From contig CAWCTB010000023.1 of the NCBI GenBank assembly GCA_963798275.1, positions 105,500 through 169,499 on the forward strand: a DNA stretch of 64,000 nucleotides, given 5' to 3'. Numbering within the stretch: position 1 is the stretch's first letter; every line of letters begins with the position of its first letter. The stretch comes from CAWCTB01 sp963798275 (GTDB taxonomy: Bacteria > Acidobacteriota > Terriglobia > Terriglobales > Acidobacteriaceae). Of this stretch, positions 31,764 to 41,240 are shown piece after piece. Under the pieces are notes generated by a model that saw nothing but the letters and a program-made list of their open reading frames with translations, made no database searches and was not told the origin of the DNA. The translations under genes and the position numbers were made by a program.

Positions 31764-32901
31764 CTACTCAGCTGGCTGCTGCTGCGTCATGCAGTGCAAA
31801 GCACCCAGCCCCCAGATGAAGTCGCCGCAATAGATACCCACCACGCTGCGCTTGGGGAAGGCCTCCGCAATCAGGTTCAGTGCAGTGCGATCGTTTGGAT
31901 CGTTGAACACCGGCACCAGCACCGAGCGGTTCGCGATGTAGAAGTTTGCGTAGCTCGCGGGCAGCCGCTGGCCGCGAAAGTACACCGGCGCGGGCATGGG
32001 CAGCTTCACCACCCGCAGGGGCTTGCCCGACTGATCGCTGCTCTGCTTCAGCTTGCGGAAATTCTCACGTAACGGCTCGTGATTCGGATCAGAGGGATCG
32101 TCTTCGCAGGCCGTCAGTACCGTTCCCGGACCCACGAAACGCGTAATGTCGTCTACATGACCGTGCGTGTCGTCGCCGGCAATACCGCGCTCCAGCCAGA
32201 TGACCTTCTTCACGCCCAGGTAATCGGCGAAGACCTGCTCCAGATCATCGCGCGTCATCCCCGGATTTCGTTGTTGCACCTCGCTGAGCAGGCATTCTTC
32301 GGTGGTGATCAGCGTGCCCCGCCCGTTCACATCGATGCTGCCGCCCTCGAGCACAACTCGACGTGACTTGCCCGCGACCGTAACTTCCGGTTGCCAGGCT
32401 GGAACTCGTAGGCGGCGCGCCAACTCGGCGGAGATCGGCGCGTCGAGCTTCCAGTCGTTGTATTTTGCCCACGCGTTGAACCGCCACGCGGTCGCCGCCA
32501 CCGGCGCAAGCTTGCCGTCCTTCGACGCGAGATTGCCGCTTTACAAAGATCGGCCCATAGTCGCGCGTCCACACTCGATTCGTCGGGATATGGACAAACT
32601 CGACGTTACCCGCTTGCTTGCCCGGTCCCACCGCGTGCTCAGGCAGCACACAGGCGCGAACTAAAACCTCGCGAGCCTTGGCCTCCGCCACTTCATCGTT
32701 TACCAGGATGCTGACTCGTTCGCTGCGCGAAAGATGCCGCACGATCTCCGCGTAGACCCACGGAATCGCTTCGAACTTGCCCGGCCAGTCGGAGCGGTTG
32801 TGCGGCCACGCGATCCACGTAGCCTCGTGCGGCTCCCATTCGGCTGGCATGCGATAGCCTAGCGAAGCAGGCGTCTGCCGGGCGATGATCTTGGCGGGCA
32901 C
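31764..32901 (-). CDS. aguA: Agmatine deiminase (frameshifted)
   Basis: An approximately 379-residue enzyme of the guanidino-group-modifying superfamily that converts agmatine to N-carbamoylputrescine and ammonia. Visible are MPAEWEPHEATWIAWPHN, NRVWTRDYGPIFV, VLEGGSIDVNGRGTLITTEECLL, the catalytic-His block GDDTHGHVDDITRF and the nucleophilic Cys in GALHCMTQQQP at the C-terminus. One extra base near 32536-32541 breaks the frame (FVKR|NLASKDGK). The GTG at 32901 is chosen as start: it follows the aguB stop by four bases, so the two genes are co-transcribed. Together they make putrescine. Confidence 0.9.
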
Positions 32902-32905
32902 GCCG

Positions 32906-33811
32906 CTACACCCCAAACCGCTCGGTGATGCCACCGTATGCGTCCACCCGCCGGTCGCGCCAGAAAGGCCAGTTGCGGCGCACGTCCTCGATGCGCTGGA
33001 TATCGACCTCCGCCACCAGTACCGCCTCTTTGTCGTGCGGTGCCTCGGCGATCGACTTGGCCGAAGGGATCGGCGATGAACGATCCGCCCCAGAACTCCA
33101 GCCCTTTGCCCGGAGCTTCGTTGCCTCGAATGTTGCCGGTCTCGAAGCCCACGCGGTTCGGAACTGCGACGTAAACTCCGTTAGCGATCGCGTGCGCCCG
33201 TTGAATCGTCCGCCAGGCATCGTATTGCGCCGCACCGTATTGCGCCTTCTCGTCGAGGATGCCACCCTATCGCCGTCGGATAAAACAGGACGTTCGCCCC
33301 CTGCGCGGCCGTCAGTCGCGCGCCCTCGGGATACCACTGGTCCCAGCAGACCAGCGTGCCGAATTTACCGAAGTCCGTCTCGAAGGCCTTGAATCCCAGA
33401 TCGCCCGGGGTGAAGTAGAACTTCTCGTAGTAAAGCGGGTCATCCGGTATGTGCATCTTGCGATAGAGTCCGTCGATCTTGCCGCCGTTGTCGATGATCG
33501 CCACGGTGTTGTGGTACAGCCCCGGCGCACGCCGTTCAAACAGCGATACGACCAGCGTCACCTTCAGCTCGCGCGCGACCTCGCCCAGGCGCTTGGTGGT
33601 GGGGCCCGGTATCGGCTCCGCCAGGTCGAACAGAGCATGCATCTTCGCGCTGGCAGAAATACTGCGCCAGGAAGAGCTCTGGCAGACAGATGAGCTGCGC
33701 TCCCTGTTTGGCTGCCTCCCGCAAATGCGCAATTGCACGTTCCAGGTTCTGCTCCGGCTCGGGGCCGCACGACATTTGCACAATACCGATGACGAAATTT
33801 CGCTCGGCCAA
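32906..33811 (-). CDS. aguB: N-carbamoylputrescine amidase (frameshifted)
   Basis: An approximately 300-residue nitrilase-superfamily amidase that hydrolyses N-carbamoylputrescine to putrescine, CO2 and ammonia. The Glu-Lys-Cys triad context is visible: ICLPELFLAQYF (Glu), GLYRKMHIPDDPLYYEKFYF (Lys) and GTLVCWDQWYPEGAR (Cys). Three single-base insertions break the frame: near 33640 (EDA|ALFDLAEP), near 33257 (IGW|HLDEKAQYG) and near 33050 (GQV|IAEAPHDKE). The start is TTG at 33811 with GAGGAG 8 bases upstream. It precedes aguA with a four-base gap; the pairing supports the substrate assignment over other nitrilases. Confidence 0.88.
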
Positions 33812-34059
33812 CGCTGCTCTCCTCTCGTGAGAAATGACTGATCAGCATAGCATCCGGGTGACCCGAGATCGCTCCTCTTCATCCATTGTGAACGGCAGGT
33901 GAATGAGCTCCATTGCAGTGCCATGCGACGTTGACGGACGCATTACGAAACCTGTAGCTTCGAGTGTTTAGCCTGGTCCGACGAAGGTGTCCGCGAAGAC
34001 GTAGGCGAGATTTCGGTCGGCAGGCGCAATCCCCAAGCTCACGCAATCATGAGGTGAAC

Positions 34060-35130
34060 GTGAAGCACGATGACCAAAACGTCCCAGGGCAAGGCGTCGA
34101 TCGCGTCCTGCACGATCCAATTTCTGACCGCCTGGTTCCCTTGGCGCCGCTTGACCTGACCCAGATCAAGTCCGTCGACGAGTTGGTACGCGCCATGGGC
34201 AAAACCGCCTTTACCGGCCGGCAGGTTGGCGAGGGGGCCGACGTGCTCGAAGCCATGGCGCGCGACCAGGATTGCTTCATCGTGATGACTCTCGCCGGCG
34301 CCATGACCGTCGCTAAGCAGGGCATGATCGTCACCGAACTCATCGACCGCGGCGTGGTCAATGCGATCATCTCCACCGGCGCTCTGATGGCCCACGGACT
34401 GGTTGAGGCGGCAGGCCGCTCGCATTTCCGCTACGACCCCAGGATGGACGACCTCGAACTGTACGAGGCCGGCTACAACCGCGTGTACGATACGCTTGAA
34501 CCCGAGACCAACCTCGACTTCGTGGAGACTATCGTCGCCGGCATTCTTAAGGGGTGGGATGCCAATGAGGTCATCTGCTCGCACAAGCTCAATCGCGAGA
34601 TCGGCCGCTACCTGTGCAAGAATGTGCCCGAGCGCGGCATTCTCAAGTCTGCCTACGAGAAAAACGTTCCGGTGTTTGTGCCCGCTTTTAGCGACTCCGA
34701 AATCGGTCTCGACTTCGCCCTGCACAACCGCTGGCGCCGCAAGAACAACATCCCCGCGCTGCATTGGGATCCATTCGACGATCTCGAACACTACGCCGAC
34801 ACCCTGCTGAAACAGGTCCGGCTCGGCATCTTCACCATCGGCGGCGGCGTTCCGCGCAATTGGGCGCAGCAGTTCGGGCCCTTCATCGAACTTCGTCATC
34901 GCCGTGGCGGGGAAGACCTGCCGCTCAAGCGCTTTCACTATGGCGTGCGCATCTGTCCTGAGCCGGTGAATTGGGGAGGCCTCTCGGGCTGTACCTACAG
35001 CGAAGCAGTGTCGTGGGGCAAGTTCGTTCCTCCTGAGGAGGGTGGCCAGTTTGCCGAGGTGTTGCTCGATGCGACTGTGGGCCTGCCACTGATAGCTGGC
35101 GCCGTGCTGGAGAGAATCGCTAAAAGCTGA
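34060..35130 (+). CDS. Deoxyhypusine-synthase-like protein
   Basis: A 356-residue protein of the deoxyhypusine synthase family. Motifs include DQDCFIVMTLAGAMTVAKQGM, NAIISTGALMAHGLVEAAG, FTIGGGVPRNWAQQ and the active-site segment YSEAVSWGKF whose Lys matches the catalytic Lys of eukaryotic DHS. Bacteria lack eIF5A, so the true product is probably a polyamine (homospermidine- or spermidine-type aminobutyl transfer), which the divergent aguAB genes supporting putrescine synthesis make likely; this is inference. I use the GTG at 34060, preceded by GAGG; longer open frame upstream to 33964 is Arg-rich and unlike the family. Frame intact. Confidence 0.85.
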   Translation: MKHDDQNVPGQGVDRVLHDPISDRLVPLAPLDLTQIKSVDELVRAMGKTAFTGRQVGEGADVLEAMARDQDCFIVMTLAGAMTVAKQGMIVTELIDRGVVNAIISTGALMAHGLVEAAGRSHFRYDPRMDDLELYEAGYNRVYDTLEPETNLDFVETIVAGILKGWDANEVICSHKLNREIGRYLCKNVPERGILKSAYEKNVPVFVPAFSDSEIGLDFALHNRWRRKNNIPALHWDPFDDLEHYADTLLKQVRLGIFTIGGGVPRNWAQQFGPFIELRHRRGGEDLPLKRFHYGVRICPEPVNWGGLSGCTYSEAVSWGKFVPPEEGGQFAEVLLDATVGLPLIAGAVLERIAKS

Positions 35131-35267
35131 TCGAACCAACAAGCCGCACTTCCCACGGAACGGCACCTCTTTTCACGCGATCTCAAATTGGGAAAAATTG
35201 CGTGATTGTCTTGGCTGTCTCTATCCCGCGATTCCCCGCGCGTTACACAATAACGGGGGAGGGAGTT

Positions 35268-35732
35268 ATGTCCTCGCTGTCGCAGATCCAGGACTTTCTC
35301 GGACAGAAGCGCTTTGCCATTGTTGGTGTCTCACGCCAGCCGAAAGACTTTTCGCGCAGTCTCCTCCGCGAGTTCCGTGCCAGGGGTTACGACGCGGTCC
35401 CAGTGAATCCCGACCTTACTGAGATCGATGGTCTGGCTTGTTTCGCTCACGTTCGAGATGTGCAGCCTGCGGTCGACGGTGTGCTGCTCATGACGTCTCC
35501 CGTGGTAACCGACCAAGTCGTGCAGGAGTGTGCGGAAGTTGGTGTCAAGCGGGTGTGGATGTATCGGGCCGGTGGAAAGGGCGCGGTGAGTGAGGCGGCG
35601 GTTCGCTACTGTGAAGGCAAGGGCATCTCGGTGATTCCAGGCGAGTGTCCATTGATGTTCCTGGCGGGCGGCTCATGGTTCCATCGCGCTCACGGCTTTA
35701 TCCGCAAGATCACCGGCGCCTATCCCAATTGA
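35268..35732 (+). CDS. CoA-binding (YccU-like) domain protein
   Basis: A 154-residue single-domain Rossmann protein of the CoA_binding_2/YccU family, related to the N-terminal domain of succinyl-CoA ligases. Visible are FAIVGVSRQPKDFSRSLLREF, VPVNPDLTEIDGL, VLLMTSPVVTDQVVQECA and VWMYRAGGKGAVSEAAV, ending GECPLMFL. The biological role is unknown. The ATG at 35268 has GGGGAGGGAG just upstream; the frame is open to 35202 but without a better start. Frame intact. Confidence 0.85.
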   Translation: MSSLSQIQDFLGQKRFAIVGVSRQPKDFSRSLLREFRARGYDAVPVNPDLTEIDGLACFAHVRDVQPAVDGVLLMTSPVVTDQVVQECAEVGVKRVWMYRAGGKGAVSEAAVRYCEGKGISVIPGECPLMFLAGGSWFHRAHGFIRKITGAYPN

Positions 35733-35900
35733 TGAAGCCGATCACAGCCGGTCAAGCCAAAGCTGGGGCGTTATTGGGCGTCGGTAGCCGCCGACTGAAA
35801 ACTCGAAACTGGAAACTCGAAACTGTTCTGTCGCCTTTCCGGCTCCGGTTCAGGCCCGGCGAGGTCTAAACTCCGGAGCCGGTTTCGGCTTCCGCGGAAC

Positions 35901-36554
35901 TTAGCGAGAACGGGATGGCGAACGGCGCTGGCTCGGCGAGGCGTTCCGTGGTGCACTTTCTGATCCAGCTTTACCGCCGCTTGGCTTTGCGCTGCCCCCG
36001 GCCTCGCGGAATGTCATGTTCATCGCCTTCTGTCCTGTTCTACGTTTCCACTCGAAGAAAAGTTCAGCGTAGGACTTAGTGATGTAGTCCTCCGGCGCCA
36101 CGCCGAGAGACTTCGCCGTGCGGTCGATCCACCGCGACTTTCCCTCGATCTCCGCGATGTCGCCAATCGGAGTATGATCGAGCACGACGTGGCCTTGCTC
36201 GTCGCTCCACTCCGAGCGGAACTTCTCGTATACGAATGTCGGCGAATAGCCCAGCGCTCTCAGAATCTCGTCCATCTCTTTGCCATCGGCGACGCCCGTC
36301 TCCAACTCCGCGCGCGACTTGTGTCGTCCCGCCACAACTTTTGCCTTGTGCGTGAGCCTCCAGTTCTCTCCGTACTTACGCAGCCGCAAGAGCTCCCCTT
36401 TGTAGCGAAGCTTCTGACCAGGCAAATCGTAGAGGGTGTTCACTTCGTGGGTAGAAGGCGTGATGCAGTGGAATCCAAGCTCTCGCAGTTTCCGCTCGAG
36501 AGCTTTCACGTCGGGAACCAGAAATTTGATTTCAACTTCCTGGGGCGCAGCCAT
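35901..36554 (-). CDS. CYTH-domain protein (class IV adenylate cyclase-like)
   Basis: A 217-residue CYTH (CyaB/thiamine triphosphatase) fold protein that binds nucleotide or inorganic triphosphate through a beta-tunnel. It has the N-terminal signature EVEIKFLV (ExExK), YDLPGQKLRYKGELLRLRKY, THKAK, a mid-domain AELETGV, VVLDHTPIGDIAEIEG and the late KSYAELF. The last 35 residues are low-complexity Ser/Arg/Gly. Activity (cyclase or triphosphatase) cannot be decided from sequence. It is the last gene of the metG-tatD-yajQ-prenyl synthase series. Frame intact. Confidence 0.85.
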   Translation of the reverse strand: MAAPQEVEIKFLVPDVKALERKLRELGFHCITPSTHEVNTLYDLPGQKLRYKGELLRLRKYGENWRLTHKAKVVAGRHKSRAELETGVADGKEMDEILRALGYSPTFVYEKFRSEWSDEQGHVVLDHTPIGDIAEIEGKSRWIDRTAKSLGVAPEDYITKSYAELFFEWKRRTGQKAMNMTFREAGGSAKPSGGKAGSESAPRNASPSQRRSPSRSR

Positions 36555-36603
36555 GCCAGGAGTTTAAACCAAGCAACCGGTCGCCAGTTACCAGTTACTC
36601 TGC

Positions 36604-37593
36604 TTAGCTCTGCCGCTCGACCACGAATTCGGGCACCCAGAGCAGAACCCGTTTGATCTCCGAGTCGGGGAAAGTGCAGATTGCTTGCCGTGCCTGGTTG
36701 GAGAAGTCGACCGCTCGCGCATAGGCGGCATCGATCGAACCATGACGCTGCAGAATGGCAACGATGTCTGCGGGTGTGATGCCATTAAAGCCGCCGTTGC
36801 TCAGGACCGACTCAATCGTTGCCCGTTCCTCGGGCGTGCAATGCTCCAGCGCATGCAGCACCGCCCAGGTCGCCTTGCCCTCCCGTAGATCGCTCGCAAC
36901 TGGCTTGCCAAGAACTTCCTCCGACGCCGTCAAGTCGAGTACGTCATCCACGATCTGGAACGCCATCCCAAGGTTGCGGCCGTAGTCGGCCAGCTTTTGC
37001 TGGTCGGCATCGCTAGCACGCGCCAGGACACCACCTAACTTCATGCACACCGAGAACAGGCACGCCGTCTTGCGAAAGATCAACTCGAAGTGCTCATCAA
37101 TCGTGATGGTCTTCCCGAGGCGCTCGATCTGCAGCAGCTCGCCTTCGACCATCGCCTGGGTCAGATCGATCAACGTATCGAGCACCTGAAAATTTCTCTC
37201 CTGCACCGCGATCTTGAAGGCCTGCATGTACAGCCAATCACCCGCCAGCACGCACTTGGAGTTGCCCCACTTGGTGTTCGCCGCCGGTCGGCCGCGCCGG
37301 GTCTGCGCTTCGTCGATGATGTCGTCGTGGACCAGCGTCGCGGTGTGGATGATCTCCACCACTGCGCCCAGCTTGATCGCTCCCTCGCCGGTATAGTTCA
37401 TCATCTTGCACGAGAGCAGCAGCAGGGCGGGGCGCAGGCGTTTGCCGCCTCCGGCGCGAAGGTACTCGCCGATCTCCGTGATGGCCCGCACGTTGGACAC
37501 CGTGTCGCGTCCGAACTCGCGCTCAATCGCCGCCAGATCGTCATGCAGCAGGTCGAAGATTTCCTTCACGTTATGGGTTACGGCCGTATTCAA
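36604..37593 (-). CDS. Polyprenyl diphosphate synthase (octaprenyl-type)
   Basis: A 329-residue trans-isoprenyl diphosphate synthase that elongates allylic diphosphates with IPP, probably for the quinone side chain. Both Asp-rich motifs are present: LVHDDIIDEAQTRRGRPAAN (DDxxD, near residue 85) and FQIVDDVLDL near 210, with GGKRLRPALLLLSC as the substrate-binding block. Length and the residues before the first motif fit long-chain (IspB-like) enzymes. It lies 13 bases downstream of yajQ, so the genes are likely co-transcribed. Frame intact. Confidence 0.92.
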   Translation of the reverse strand: MNTAVTHNVKEIFDLLHDDLAAIEREFGRDTVSNVRAITEIGEYLRAGGGKRLRPALLLLSCKMMNYTGEGAIKLGAVVEIIHTATLVHDDIIDEAQTRRGRPAANTKWGNSKCVLAGDWLYMQAFKIAVQERNFQVLDTLIDLTQAMVEGELLQIERLGKTITIDEHFELIFRKTACLFSVCMKLGGVLARASDADQQKLADYGRNLGMAFQIVDDVLDLTASEEVLGKPVASDLREGKATWAVLHALEHCTPEERATIESVLSNGGFNGITPADIVAILQRHGSIDAAYARAVDFSNQARQAICTFPDSEIKRVLLWVPEFVVERQS

Positions 37594-37606
37594 TCGATTC
37601 GCCCCG

Positions 37607-38104
37607 TCAGTTGGATCGGTAATTCGTGAACTGCATGTCGATGCCGAAATCGTTTTGTTTTAGTAAGGAAATGATTTCCTGCAGTGTATCGCGGTCTTTG
37701 CCGCTCACGCGAACCAAATCACCCTGGATCGATGCCTGCACCTTCTTCTTCGAGTTCTTGATCAGTTTGACGATCTCTCGCGCCTTCTCAATCGGGATAC
37801 CCTGTTGCAGGCTGATCTTCTGCCGTACCGTCGATCCCGCTGCGGGTTCGACAGCTCCGTATTGCAGGCCCTTGAGCGGCACCCCGCGCTTCACCAGTTT
37901 CCCCTGGAATACATCGTTCACCGCTTTCAGCTTGAAATCGTCAGCCGAAGTGAGAACGATGGCTTCTTTCCCGTCCAACTGAATATCGGACTTCGAGTCC
38001 TTCAGGTCATAGCGCGTGTGGACTTCCTTGAGCGCCTGTTGAATAGCGTTCGAGACTTCCTGCAGGTCGATCTTGCTCACGATGTCGAATGTGTTCTCGG
38101 CCAT
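37607..38104 (-). CDS. yajQ: YajQ family nucleotide-binding protein
   Basis: A 165-residue YajQ-family protein, full length, with two ferredoxin-like domains; members bind cyclic di-GMP or other nucleotides and act as regulators. Diagnostic blocks: FDIVSKIDLQEVSNAIQQA, RYDLKDSKSDIQLDGKEA, KRGVPLKGLQYG and VQASIQGDLVRVSGKDRDTLQ with C-terminal NDFGIDMQFTNYR. It sits between tatD (upstream) and the prenyl synthase (13 bases downstream). Frame intact. Confidence 0.95.
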   Translation of the reverse strand: MAENTFDIVSKIDLQEVSNAIQQALKEVHTRYDLKDSKSDIQLDGKEAIVLTSADDFKLKAVNDVFQGKLVKRGVPLKGLQYGAVEPAAGSTVRQKISLQQGIPIEKAREIVKLIKNSKKKVQASIQGDLVRVSGKDRDTLQEIISLLKQNDFGIDMQFTNYRSN

Positions 38105-38145
38105 AAACTTTTAGTGTAACAACACACCCCGCAGATCGCCCTCGT

Positions 38146-38998
38146 CTACCGCCCGCGGGAATGACGCTGCGGTCGCAGGCCCGCACCAGAATTGGATTGG
38201 ACCAGGCCAAAAAAGTTGTAGAAGTTCCGCGCGGTTTGCCCTCCGATTTCCTCTGGAGAAACTCCTCGCAGCGCGGCTATCTGCCGCGCTACTTCCACCA
38301 CGTAGGCAGGCTCATTGCGTTTGCCGCGGTGGGGCACCGGCGCCAGGTAGGGCGAGTCGGTTTCGATCAACATTCGCTCGGCCGGAACCATGGCCGCGGC
38401 ATCGCGGATGTTCTGTGCCTTGGGATAGGTAACGTTGCCGGCAAACGAAATCACGAAACCCAGATCGAGCGCCGCCCGTGCGTGATCGGTTGTCCCCGTG
38501 AAGCAGTGCAGCACGCCGCCAAGTCCAGACGAAGACCAGTGTTCGCGGATCAACCGCAGCAGATCGTCCCACGCGTTTTCGCTGTTCTCGGATGGGCGGC
38601 AGTGAATGATGATCGGCAGCTTCGCCACCCGCGCCATCTCCATCTGCTGAACGAATACCCGCTGCTGCACGTCACGCGGCGAGTGATCGTAAAAGTAGTC
38701 GAGCCCGATTTCGCCCCACCCGATCACCTTCGCATCCTGCGACAACCTGCTGAAGCTCGTCGAAGTCTTCCTGCTTTGCCAGGGCCGCTTCGTGCGGATG
38801 AATCCCCACCGTCGCGTACACCCAGTCGTATTGCTGCGCCAGCTTGACCGCGCAATCCAGTGTGCCTGTGCCCGGGCCATCGCCGTTTCCGATGGCAAGC
38901 ATAGCTTCGACGCCAGCCGATTTTGCGCGAGCGAAAACCTCAGCCCGATCGCCGTCGTAGCGCTTGTTCTCGATGTGGGCGTGGGAGTCGATGTACAT
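38146..38998 (-). CDS. tatD: TatD-family metal-dependent hydrolase (frameshifted)
   Basis: An approximately 284-residue TIM-barrel DNase/hydrolase of the TatD family. It starts MYIDSHAHIENKRYDGDR with the HxH metal site, then VYATVGIHPHEA, IGWGEIGLDYFYD (Glu ligand), LPIIIHCR, GVLHCFTG and the final IETDSPYLAP. One extra base near 38747 splits the frame (ELQQV|SQDAKVIGWGE). It follows metG on the same strand, a pairing found in many bacteria. Substrate undetermined. Confidence 0.9.
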
Positions 38999-39174
38999 GC
39001 GAAGAAGCTGCCAGCTCTCGGCTATCAGCCGTCAGCCAGACCTAAGATCAATCGATAACCATTCTTCTACTACAGGGAAAAGGACGCGTGTTGTTGCAAA
39101 AGGACTACCTCAGCAGCGTAATCCTTGACTCATTTGGAAGCCCTGGATGATAGCTGATAGCTGGCGGCTGATAG

Positions 39175-41240
39175 CTACTTCAGCTTCGCCCCGACCGGCA
39201 CGTCTTCCAGGAATCCTGCCAGCACCGGCTGCCCATCATCCCCCAGCGACGCCGCCACGATCATGCCTTGCGACTCCAGCCCGCGCAGCTTGCGTGGTTG
39301 CAGGTTAGCGACGATGACCACCTTCCGGCCGATCAGCTTTTCCGGATCGTACGCCTTGGCAATGCCTGCCACGATCTGCCGCGTCTCGGTGCCTATGTCC
39401 ACTTCCATGCGCAACAGCTTGTCGGCGCCCTTCACTTTCTCGGCGACCTTCACCTCGCCGACCCGCAACTCCACCTTGAGGAAATCGTCGATTGTGATCT
39501 TGTTGTCCGTCGAAGCCGGTTGATCGGCAGCGGTTGCTTGCGGAGCGGATGCCGGCCGGGCTCGCACTTGCGACACGCCTCGTTACCGGCTCTCCCGCCT
39601 TGCGTCGTTGTGCCGGTAGGCTCCGCTGCCTTCTCGCTCTCTGCCGAGCCTTCCAGCTCCATCTGTTGCATCCTTTCCGCCATGCCCTTATCGGCACGCG
39701 GGAACACCGGCTCGACTGTGCCCAGCTTGGTTCCCAGTTGCAGTTGTCCCCACTTCAACTCGCGTAAATCGAGTTTGCTGATGTCGCCCAGCCCAAGCTG
39801 CTGCCAGATGCGAGCCGTCGATTCCGGAATGATGGGGTGTGACAGCGCGGTCACAATGCGCAGCACCTCGGCCGAGGTGTATAGCACCGTCGCCAAGCGC
39901 GCACGCGCATCTTGTCCTGGCTGTTCCGCGATGGCCCACGGTTCGTTGTCGACGATGTACTTGTTGACCGCGCTGACCAGGGCCCACGCCGTCTCCAGCG
40001 CGCGCGAGAACTGGAACTGCTCAAACTGTGCGTGAAATTCCGTGATCGTCCGCTGCGCCAGGTCAGCAATCGCCTGGTCATCGGCATTCAGTCCCGCCGC
40101 GGTCGAAGGATACGGCACCTCACCCTCGAAGTACCGTGTGATCATGCTCAGGGTGCGGCTCGACAGGTTCCCCAGCCCGTTCGCCAGGTCGGCATTGAAG
40201 CGCTGTACCAGCGCGTCGAAGCTGAACGAGCCATCCTGTCCAAACACAATCTCGCGCAGCAGGAAATACCGCAGCGTGTCCGCCCCCAGCGTATCCAGGA
40301 TGGTCTCGCTGCGCACGATGTTCCCCCGCGACTTCGACATCTTGCTTTCTTCGAACAGCAGCCAGCCGTGCGCCACGATCGACTTGGGCAGGGGAAGTTC
40401 CGCCGCCAGCAGGAATGCCGGCCAGTACACGCAGTGGAAGCGCACGATTTCCTTGCCGATCATGTGCACGTCAGCCGGCCAGTAGCGCGCGAATTCTTCC
40501 TTGTCTTTCGCATCGTCCGAGCCGAACCCAATTGCCGTGATGTAATTCGCCAGCGCATCGAGCCACACGTAGATCACGTGTTTGGGATCGCCCGGCACCG
40601 GAATGCCCCAACTGAATGTCGTGCGGCTGACCGACAGGTCTCGCAGTCCACTGCGCACAAACGCAATCACCTCGTTGCGCCGTGTCTCAGGCCGGATAAA
40701 TTCCGGATTCTCCGCATACAGTTTGAGCAGCCGCTCTTCCATCGCCGACAGCTTGAAGAAATAGTTTTCTTCCTGCACCGTCTCCGTCGGTCGTCCACAC
40801 TCCGGACAAGGCGCGCCCGCCCCCACCACATCGACGTACAGCTCGTCGTACACGCAATACTGGCCGCTGTACGAGCCCTTGTAGATGTAGCCCCGGTCCT
40901 GCAATCGCTGGAACAGCGCCTGCACGCCGCGCACGTGCCGCGGCTCGGTGGTCCGGATGAAGTCGTCGTAGCTCAGCTTCATGCGGTCCCACAGCGCGCG
41001 GTACTCGGCCGCGATCTTGTCCACGAACTCCCGCGGCGAACACCCGGCCGCCGTCGCCGAGCGCTCGATCTTCTGCCCGTGCTCGTCCGTACCCGTCAGG
41101 AAGTGCGTATCTTTTCCCATCATGCGCTGGCGTCGGGCGATGGCATCGCACACCACGGTGGTGTACGTGTGCCCAATGTGCGGCCGGGCGTTGACGTAAT
41201 AGATGGGAGTCGTGATGTAGAACTTCTCGGGTTTATCCAT
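39175..41240 (-). CDS. metG: Methionine-tRNA ligase with C-terminal tRNA-binding domain (frameshifted)
   Basis: Methionyl-tRNA synthetase of about 688 residues. HIGH-type motif in NARPHIGHTYTT, a zinc-knuckle region with CPECGRP, the KMSKS motif in FEESKMSKSRGN and an alpha-helical anticodon-binding domain precede an acidic linker. The C-terminal domain is a Trbp111-like OB fold (KVELRVGEVKVAEKVKGADKLL, LQPRKLRGLESQGMI) in a different frame, so an indel in the linker near 39565 is inferred; a separate tRNA-binding gene is the alternative but the fragments overlap and fusion is the norm. The start overlaps the end of larC by 8 bases. tatD follows downstream. Confidence 0.93.

Noticed and set aside
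39005..39175. Inverted GGCTATCAGCC/GGCTGATAGC segments between tatD and metG
   Set aside because: They resemble common low-information intergenic sequence; pairing over about 130 bases is weak and no function is suggested.
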